Source: Mycobacterium sp. IS-3022
Lineage (GTDB): Bacteria; Actinomycetota; Actinomycetes; Mycobacteriales; Mycobacteriaceae
Length of the DNA stretch: 64,000 nucleotides
Direction of reading: 5' to 3'
NCBI RefSeq assembly: GCF_001500065.1
Contig: NZ_LQIN01000050.1
Location: 1-64,000 of the forward strand
The notes beneath the pieces are model-generated. The model made no database searches and had not been told where the DNA came from. It worked only from the letters and a program-made list of their open reading frames with translations. The position numbers and the translations under genes were made by a program. Shown here in pieces: positions 58,741-64,000 of this stretch (positions are counted from its first letter, which is position 1; each line of letters opens with the position of its first letter).

Positions 58741-60332
58741 TGCCCAGCGAGCCGGTGGCCGGGCCGGCGATGTTCGGCGTCGAGCGTTTCACGGTGCCGG
58801 AGGTGCTCGATCGCCGGGCCGAGCAGTTCGGTGACCGGGTGATGATGTCGATCGCCGGGGAGCCCGTGACTTTCGCGCAGATGCGCGACCGGTCGTGCGC
58901 GGCAGCGAACGTACTTCTGGACCGGGGCGTCACGCCGGGCCGGACCATTGCGCTGTTCACCGGGACATGCCCGGAGTGGGTGTATTTCTGGCTGGGGGCC
59001 ACCCGCATCGGCGCGGTCGTCGCGGCCGTCAACGCCGCAAGCAAGGGCGACTATCTGGCCCATGCCCTCGCGGTGTCCGGCGCCGTGTTCGTGCTCACCG
59101 ATCCCGACCGAGCGGACCGGCTCGCCGACGTGGCCGACGGCATCGACTCGCTCGCATGCATTGCCGCCGTCGGCGACTCGCTGTCGACTGAGTTGGCGAT
59201 CGCCCGCACCACCGCGCCCACGGTGGCCGCTGCCGCTCCGCACGACGTCGGCGCGCTGTTCTTCACCTCCGGTACCACCGGACCGTCGAAGGCGGTCGCC
59301 ACGACCTGGCATTACCTGTTCACAGCGGCCGCGACGGTGGCCGCGGCATGGGAATTCAGCGCGGGTGAGGTGATCTGGACGGCGATGCCGCTGTTCCATC
59401 TCAGCGCCGCGCCGACCGTGCTGGCACCCATGCTGGTCGGCGGCACCAGCGTGCTGGCCGACGCCTTCCATCCAGCCGAGGTATGGGACCGGATACGGGA
59501 CTGTGGCGCGGTGGGCTTTGCGGGCGCCGGCGCGATGGTCGCGATGCTGTGGAACCTGCCTGCGGATCCGCGCGACGCCAAGACGGGCCTGCGGTTCATC
59601 TCGGCAGCTCCGATAGCTGCCGACTCCTATCGCGCCATCGAGGCCAGATATCGCTGCCGCGTCGTGACGATGTACGGCCTGACCGAGGCGTTTCCGCTTG
59701 CCTACAAGAGTGTTTCGGCCGAGGGCGTTCCGGGTACATCGGGAACGGTCAATCCGGCATTCGAGGTGCGCCTCGTCGACAGCGACGGGCGTACGGTGCC
59801 CGAGGGGGCCGTAGGTGAGATCACCTGCCGGACGCGGACTGCGCATGTGATGAGCGAGGGGTATGTGGTGTCCGCGCCCGGTGGAACCCGCGTGACCGTC
59901 GCTCCTCATCCCGACTGGTTTCGTACCGGTGACCTCGGACGGTTGGTCGACGGGCAGCTGATGTTCGTCGACCGCGCCAAGGATTCGCTGCGCCGGCGAG
60001 GCGAGAACGTGTCGTCGGTCGAGGTGGAACAGACGGTGCTCGGCCACCCGGCCGTGGCGGAGGCGGCGGCTGTGGGGGTGCCCAGCGAACTGGGCGAACA
60101 AGACATCCTCGTGGTGGTGACGCTGAAGCCGGGCGCGACAGTCGATTTCGCCGAGCTCCTCGACTTCTGCGCCGACCGGATGCCGTACTTCTGCGTACCG
60201 CGCTATCTCGAGGTGCTGCCCGAGCTCCCGAAGAATGTGATCGGCCGGGTGCGTAAGGATCTGCTGCGCACCCGGGGAGTGAGCGCCGGCACGTGGGACC
60301 GCGAGACCAACGGCTACACGCTGAGCAGGTGA
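58740..60332 (+). CDS. Acyl-CoA synthetase (AMP-forming)
   Basis: A 530-aa ANL-superfamily ligase. It has TSGTTGPSKAV near 178, MYGLTEAFPLA (A5), WFRTGDLGRLVDG and VDRAKDSLRRRGENVSSVEVE in the hinge and C-terminal domain, and GRVRKDLL with the likely catalytic Lys. FadD/CaiC-like in appearance. It would activate a carboxylic acid produced from the substrate, allowing the MaoC hydratase encoded downstream to act. The ATG overlaps the Rieske stop; a GTG one codon earlier is possible. Confidence 0.9.
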   Translation: MPSEPVAGPAMFGVERFTVPEVLDRRAEQFGDRVMMSIAGEPVTFAQMRDRSCAAANVLLDRGVTPGRTIALFTGTCPEWVYFWLGATRIGAVVAAVNAASKGDYLAHALAVSGAVFVLTDPDRADRLADVADGIDSLACIAAVGDSLSTELAIARTTAPTVAAAAPHDVGALFFTSGTTGPSKAVATTWHYLFTAAATVAAAWEFSAGEVIWTAMPLFHLSAAPTVLAPMLVGGTSVLADAFHPAEVWDRIRDCGAVGFAGAGAMVAMLWNLPADPRDAKTGLRFISAAPIAADSYRAIEARYRCRVVTMYGLTEAFPLAYKSVSAEGVPGTSGTVNPAFEVRLVDSDGRTVPEGAVGEITCRTRTAHVMSEGYVVSAPGGTRVTVAPHPDWFRTGDLGRLVDGQLMFVDRAKDSLRRRGENVSSVEVEQTVLGHPAVAEAAAVGVPSELGEQDILVVVTLKPGATVDFAELLDFCADRMPYFCVPRYLEVLPELPKNVIGRVRKDLLRTRGVSAGTWDRETNGYTLSR

Positions 60333-60342
60333 GGAGAACCAC

Positions 60343-60756
60343 GTGTCACTGAGCTACCAACAACAGTTCGTGCTGGAGGGGTTGGCCGGAAGGGCGGCGA
60401 TTCTCAACCTGAATGCCCGATACAACCGGCTGTTCACGGCCGGTGATGTCGCCGGTTGGCTCGCCACCTTCCGGCATTCGGGTGCGACGTACGCCCGCGA
60501 CGGCCGGTCGTTTTCCGATCTGCGGGAGGCGTTCGACGGCGGCGGCGGACGGCGGCTGATCACCGTCGACCACGAGATCACGGTCGACGGCGTGGAGGCG
60601 ACGCAGAGATGCGTCGCGCTGCTGTTGTACGGCAACGGTATACAGGCCACCGGTTGCTACACCGATCGGCTGGTCTATGAACGCGGGGGATGGTATTTCA
60701 CGTCGCGCGCACTGGTCTGGGACTCGGCGCCCCGCGAGAGCGCGCTACCGGTGTGA
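60343..60756 (+). CDS. SnoaL-like / NTF2-fold protein
   Basis: A 137-aa protein with the NTF2-like cone-fold pattern: an N-terminal helix pair (AILNLNARYNRLFTAGDVAGWLATF), then strands containing DHEITVDGVEATQRC and GCYTDRLVYERGGWYF. Such proteins serve as isomerases, dehydratases or hydroxylase partners in steroid and polyketide pathways. GAGGAGAACC precedes the GTG start. The next gene overlaps by 4 bp. The exact role is not recognisable. Confidence 0.78.
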   Translation: MSLSYQQQFVLEGLAGRAAILNLNARYNRLFTAGDVAGWLATFRHSGATYARDGRSFSDLREAFDGGGGRRLITVDHEITVDGVEATQRCVALLLYGNGIQATGCYTDRLVYERGGWYFTSRALVWDSAPRESALPV

Positions 60757-61283
60757 CGCGACCCATCCGATACGACCTCGCCTTCGGCTCCTACGAGGAC
60801 GCGTTGCGCATGGTCGGCACCCGCACCGCACCCAGGTACGCCGGGACGGCGGTCAGCGGCGCACGCATCCAGCATTTCGCCGCGATGGTCCGCGACCGCA
60901 ATCCGTCCTACTGGGACGAGCAATTCGCGCTGCGGCAGTGGGGTGGGCTGATCGCACCGCCGGCGCTGCTGATGGGATGGCTGATCCCGCCGCCGTGGCT
61001 GCCGACAGACGAACCACCGACGTCGTCGATCGCGATTCGCGTTCCCTTGCCGGGCACCACGTTCATCAACGCCTCCAACGAGGTCGAGTTCCCTTGCACG
61101 ATCGTCGAGGGTGACCGCCTACACGTCGTCGAGGAGGTGGTGGCGGTGTCCGAGGAGAAGCGCACGCGCCTTGGCTCAGGCCATTTCGTCGAGACCCGCG
61201 ACGAATTCCACCGGCAGGACGGCACACTGGTCGCGGTCAACCGCAACACGCTGTTCCGCTTCACTCCCGGGGCCGACCGGTGA
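60753..61283 (+). CDS. MaoC-like hydratase, N-terminal-type subunit
   Basis: A 176-aa hot-dog-fold protein of the FAS1-dehydratase/MaoC N-domain kind: GARIQHFAAMVRDRNPSYWDE, a Pro-rich loop (APPALLMGWLIPPPW), then INASNEVEFPCTIVEGDRL. The catalytic D-x4-H pair is not evident, as expected for the structural half of a split enoyl-CoA hydratase. It is encoded just before the C-type half, as in ChsH1-ChsH2 pairs. GTG overlaps the SnoaL stop by 4 bp. Confidence 0.8.
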   Translation: MTRPIRYDLAFGSYEDALRMVGTRTAPRYAGTAVSGARIQHFAAMVRDRNPSYWDEQFALRQWGGLIAPPALLMGWLIPPPWLPTDEPPTSSIAIRVPLPGTTFINASNEVEFPCTIVEGDRLHVVEEVVAVSEEKRTRLGSGHFVETRDEFHRQDGTLVAVNRNTLFRFTPGADR

Positions 61284-61696
61284 TGCGCAGTGTCGCCTGG
61301 GCCGACGTCACGGTGCCCACGGAGCTACCCGAGGTGATCGATCCGATCGACTATCAGCGGGTCGTCATGAACCCCGGCGCGACATGGGATTACTTTCCGG
61401 CGCACTACGATCCGGTGTACGCCAGGCAGCACGGCCACCCCACGATCTTCGTCAACACCATGCACATCGCCGGCTTCGTGGACCGGGTCGCAACGGACTG
61501 GGCCGGGCCGTGCAGCAGAGTGGTGCGACGCAGGGTCACGCTGCTCGGTTCGATCTACGCGGGTGACTCGATGGTCGGCCGCGGCCGCGTCGTCGGTAAG
61601 CGGGAGCGTCGACTGGTCGACCTGGAGATCACCGTCTCGAATCAGCGCGGCGAGTTGTGCTGTCCAGCCGAGGTGACCCTCGAGCTGTCGATCTAG
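61283..61696 (+). CDS. MaoC-like hydratase, catalytic-type subunit
   Basis: A 137-aa hot-dog-fold protein. The hydratase motif is visible as HYDPVYARQHGHPTIFVNTM, with Asp and His in the usual active-site helix, followed by a C-terminal strand set (GSIYAGDSMVGRGRVV). Together with the preceding gene it would form a heteromeric 2-enoyl-CoA hydratase suited to bulky substrates. The GTG/ATG at 61280/61283 overlaps the previous gene. The end overlaps the convergent aldehyde dehydrogenase gene by 68 bp. Confidence 0.82.
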   Translation: MRSVAWADVTVPTELPEVIDPIDYQRVVMNPGATWDYFPAHYDPVYARQHGHPTIFVNTMHIAGFVDRVATDWAGPCSRVVRRRVTLLGSIYAGDSMVGRGRVVGKRERRLVDLEITVSNQRGELCCPAEVTLELSI

Positions 61697-63146
61697 GGTG
61701 CGGCAACGGGTCGGCGCTCACCGTGGTCTGGAGTTCGACGTACTCACTCAGTCCCTCGGCGCCGAATTCGCGGCCGATGCCGGATTGTTTGAACCCGCCG
61801 AAGGGCATCGTGGTGTCCAGGGTGTACATGTTGATTCCGTATGTGCCCGTTCGGATCTGGGCGGCGATCTCCAGTCCACGCCCGACGTCGTCGGTCCACA
61901 CCGAGCCTGCCAACCCGTAGTCGGTGTCGTTGGCGATCCGCACCGCGTCGCTTTCGTCGGAGTACTTCAGCACCGTCAGCACCGGGCCGAAGATCTCTTC
62001 GCGGGCGATCCGCATGTCGTTGGTCGCGTCGGCGAACAGCGTCGGCCGGACGTACCAGCCGCGGCCGAAGGGAGAGTCGGCGCCGCCCAACACCATTCGC
62101 GCGCCCTCGTCGAGGCCTGACTCGATGTAGCCCTGTACCCGTTGCTGTTGCCGCTGCGCGACGAGGGGGCCGACGTCGGTGGCCTCGTCGGCCGGGTCAC
62201 CCACGTTCAGACCCGACATCATGTCGGCGAGCGCGTCGACCAACTCGTCGTGGCGGCGTTCGCTGACCAGGATTCGGGTCTGAGCGACGCAGGCCTGCCC
62301 GTTGTTCATCAGGCTCGCCGTCTTCAAATGGCTGACCGTGCGGCCGATGTCGGCGTCGTCGAGGACGATCGCCGCCGATTTGCCGCCCAGCTCCAGGCTG
62401 ACCCGCTTGAGCTGCTCACCGCAGACCGCGGCGATGTGTCTGCCGGTCGCCGACGACCCGGTGAAGGAGATCTTGTCGACGCCGGGGTGGCGGATCAGGC
62501 TCTCGCCGGTCGCGCGGCCGCCCGGCACGATCGACACCACGCCTTCGGGCAGGTCTACCTCGTCCAGCATCTCGGCCAGCCACATCGCGTCGATCGGGGT
62601 TTCGGGCGCGGGCTTCACCACCACCGTGCAACCCGCGAGCAGCGCCGGGATCATCTTCGGCATGATCAGGAACTGCGGCACGTTCCACGGCACGATCGCG
62701 CCGACGACACCGACGGGCGCCCGGCGGATCTGTACGTCGCCGAACAGGCCACGCCGCCGCTCGAGCCACGGATAGTCGCGCGCGGTAGCGAGGTTCAGGT
62801 GCATCTGCGCGACGGCTCCCACCGCCTGCCCGAGCCTGCTGAAGCTGCGTGGTGAACCCATCTCGGCGGTGATGAGGTCGGCCATCTCGTCGGTGTGGGC
62901 GGTATAGACCGTCGCGAGCTTGTCGATCACGGCCATCCGGTCGGCGACGGTCATCTGCGGCCACGGACCCTCGTCGAACGCGGTTCGTGCCGCCGTCACC
63001 GCCCGGTCGACGTCGTCGGGACCTGCCTCGGGCGTTTCGCCGATCTGCTCCTCGGTGTGCGGGGAGATGACCGGGAGCCGCCGGTCGGTCGACGGTTCCG
63101 TCCACCGGCCGCCGAGGAAAAGCCGATCGTAGACAAGAGATCTCAT
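61629..63146 (-). CDS. Aldehyde dehydrogenase family protein
   Basis: A 505-aa NAD(P)-dependent aldehyde dehydrogenase. It shows PWNVP (about 153-157), the Rossmann turn FTGSSATGRHIA, the catalytic Glu252 in LELGGKS and the nucleophile Cys286 in NNGQACVAQT. It ends with PFGGFKQSGIGREFG, then a variable 30-aa tail whose end overlaps the MaoC gene. It probably oxidises an aldehyde from the alcohol dehydrogenases to an acid. ATG 63146 was chosen because upstream codons run past repeat site E. Confidence 0.93.
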   Translation of the reverse strand: MRSLVYDRLFLGGRWTEPSTDRRLPVISPHTEEQIGETPEAGPDDVDRAVTAARTAFDEGPWPQMTVADRMAVIDKLATVYTAHTDEMADLITAEMGSPRSFSRLGQAVGAVAQMHLNLATARDYPWLERRRGLFGDVQIRRAPVGVVGAIVPWNVPQFLIMPKMIPALLAGCTVVVKPAPETPIDAMWLAEMLDEVDLPEGVVSIVPGGRATGESLIRHPGVDKISFTGSSATGRHIAAVCGEQLKRVSLELGGKSAAIVLDDADIGRTVSHLKTASLMNNGQACVAQTRILVSERRHDELVDALADMMSGLNVGDPADEATDVGPLVAQRQQQRVQGYIESGLDEGARMVLGGADSPFGRGWYVRPTLFADATNDMRIAREEIFGPVLTVLKYSDESDAVRIANDTDYGLAGSVWTDDVGRGLEIAAQIRTGTYGINMYTLDTTMPFGGFKQSGIGREFGAEGLSEYVELQTTVSADPLPHPRSTARGSPRLDSTTRRADSRR

Positions 63147-63196
63147 CTTTGCGCCTCTCGTTCCGGCACGGCGCGACCGCGCGCCCACTAAGGTCG

Positions 63197-63218
63197 CTAT
63201 TAATGCAAACATAGCAAG
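63197..63218. promoter_or_regulatory. 9-bp tandem-repeat element, site E
   Basis: Read on the minus strand this segment starts CTTGCTATGTTTG and ends CATTAATAG. It matches 17 of 22 positions of CTTGCTATTTTTG followed by CTATTTTAG at site A. It lies between the divergent aldehyde dehydrogenase and AttH-like genes, about 50 bp upstream of the former. The most divergent of the five. Confidence 0.5.
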
Positions 63219-63240
63219 AAAACGCTGAGGAGTGGACACG

Positions 63241-64000
63241 GTGGGCGAGGACTGGCGTCGGTATCCGTTCTCACTGGTTGCCGGCGACCCGCAGCTCGAT
63301 TTCCCGGCCGCCGAGGCCGTGCATCCTGACTTCCAGTCCGACACCTGGTTTCTCGCCGGCGAGCTGACCGCGGAGTCCGCCCGGCGGTATGCGTTCCTGG
63401 CGATCGTCAACAAGAACCGGCCTGGCGAGTCGATCGTCGCGGACTTCTACACCTTGGCGGTGTTCGACCTGGACGCCGGCCTCTACGCAAGCTATACCGA
63501 CTACGACATGCCGCCGGCGAACATGGCGCCGGGCGCGAGGCCGAAGCTCACACTGGCCGACGGACATCTCGAGTTGGCCTACGACAGCAGCTCCGGCATT
63601 GCGTCGTGGCAGACCTGCCGCGACGCTCGCGGCGAGTTGTTGCCCTACACCTACGATGTCGATTTCGTCGGCGCCGATCCGGTGACCGGTCATTCGCTGC
63701 GCGTGGCCCTCCATGTGACGCCATCGCGCGCACCGGTGCCACTCGGCGCCGCCGCGCACAACGGCCGGATCGACTGCTTCGGCCAGGCGGGCACGTATTC
63801 GTACTTCCAGACCGGCATGTCGATGACGGGCACGTTGACGTGGGGCACAGTGTCCGAACGCGTATCGGGAACGTCAGGCCACGTCGACCGGCAGTGGTTC
63901 CCGTTGGTGGCCAACGCCGGCGGGCCCGGGGGTGACATCCGCTGGCGAGCGCACGAGTGGCGCACCATCAACCTCGACAACGGCGTCGACCTCAGCATCT
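63241..64000 (+). CDS. AttH/CrtC-like lipocalin-fold protein (3' truncated)
   Basis: An open frame from GTG 63241 to the window edge (253 codons, no stop). It begins MGEDWRRYPFSLVAGDP. The beta-rich protein has SDTWFLAGELTAESARRYAF, then SYFQTGMSMTGTLTWG and GTSGHVDRQWFPL. This is the pattern of AttH and carotenoid hydratase CrtC-type lipocalin-like proteins, which act on terpenoids. GAGGAG lies just upstream. Its location beside repeat site E ties it to the island. The remainder lies outside the window. Confidence 0.7.
   Translation, partial: MGEDWRRYPFSLVAGDPQLDFPAAEAVHPDFQSDTWFLAGELTAESARRYAFLAIVNKNRPGESIVADFYTLAVFDLDAGLYASYTDYDMPPANMAPGARPKLTLADGHLELAYDSSSGIASWQTCRDARGELLPYTYDVDFVGADPVTGHSLRVALHVTPSRAPVPLGAAAHNGRIDCFGQAGTYSYFQTGMSMTGTLTWGTVSERVSGTSGHVDRQWFPLVANAGGPGGDIRWRAHEWRTINLDNGVDLSI

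Noticed and set aside
33960..61696. Canonical cholesterol degradation regulon
   Set aside because: KstD- and KshA-like genes occur, but no extradiol dioxygenase, KshB or KstR gene, and no KstR-type operator (paired AAC/GTT palindrome) was seen at the promoters.

Overview
The window reads as chromosome of a rapidly growing mycobacterium (Mycolicibacterium-like). It is GC-rich, with tightly packed genes joined by ATGA/GTGA overlaps. The left third is collinear with the Mycobacterium tuberculosis Rv1691-Rv1713 block. The first ~140 bases are a 5S rRNA gene, the tail of an rRNA operon, directly in front of the Rv1691 homologue. Fast growers are known to carry a second rRNA operon (rrnB) downstream of tyrS (Rv1689), so this position fits a two-operon fast grower. 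No transposase, integrase, phage gene or CRISPR array was seen.

Layout. (1) 1-17.7 kb, conserved core: 5S rRNA, TPR protein, glycerol-3-phosphate phosphatase-like HAD, small protein, tlyA, nadK, recN, steA, steB/mctB, pyrG, ADP-ribose pyrophosphatase, xerD, O-methyltransferase, parA, scpA, scpB, rluB, cmk, der. (2) 17.7-23.8 kb, variable zone: two TSUP-family transporters, tRNA-Pro(GGG), small membrane proteins, a PknH-sensor-like lipoprotein, an acidic Ser/Asp-tailed protein, a small secreted protein and an acyltransferase-3 membrane protein. (3) 23.7-30.7 kb, minus strand: an mmpS-mmpL operon of MmpS5/MmpL4-5 type, with two secreted small proteins and a second, paralogous mmpL. (4) 30.9-64 kb: a catabolic island of back-to-back operons.

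The island holds a TetR gene with a perfect palindromic operator, a GntR/FadR regulator, two mycofactocin-type SDRs, one NDMA-type alcohol dehydrogenase, three P450s, two Rieske oxygenases and a Rieske ferredoxin. It also holds a KstD-like flavoprotein, two CoA ligases, CaiB-type CoA transferases (one a tandem fusion), two acyl-CoA dehydrogenases and two crotonases without the usual glutamates. The rest is a MaoC pair, an amidohydrolase pair, a TPP-dependent E1 alpha/beta with a free lipoyl-domain protein, an aldehyde dehydrogenase and a truncated AttH/CrtC-like lipocalin. Together they look like oxidation of an alicyclic (terpenoid- or steroid-like) carbon skeleton, CoA activation, beta-oxidation-like steps and an oxidative 2-oxoacid or acyloin step. 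The substrate cannot be read from sequence.

The strongest undescribed signal is an A/T-rich element built of tandem 9-bp units (consensus about CTATTTTAG). It recurs in five island promoter regions and in the best cases is followed by GTCAAG. It would tie the operons into one regulon. Second is the pattern of paired catalytic/degenerate paralogues (amidohydrolases, fused CaiB halves), which suggests heteromeric enzymes.
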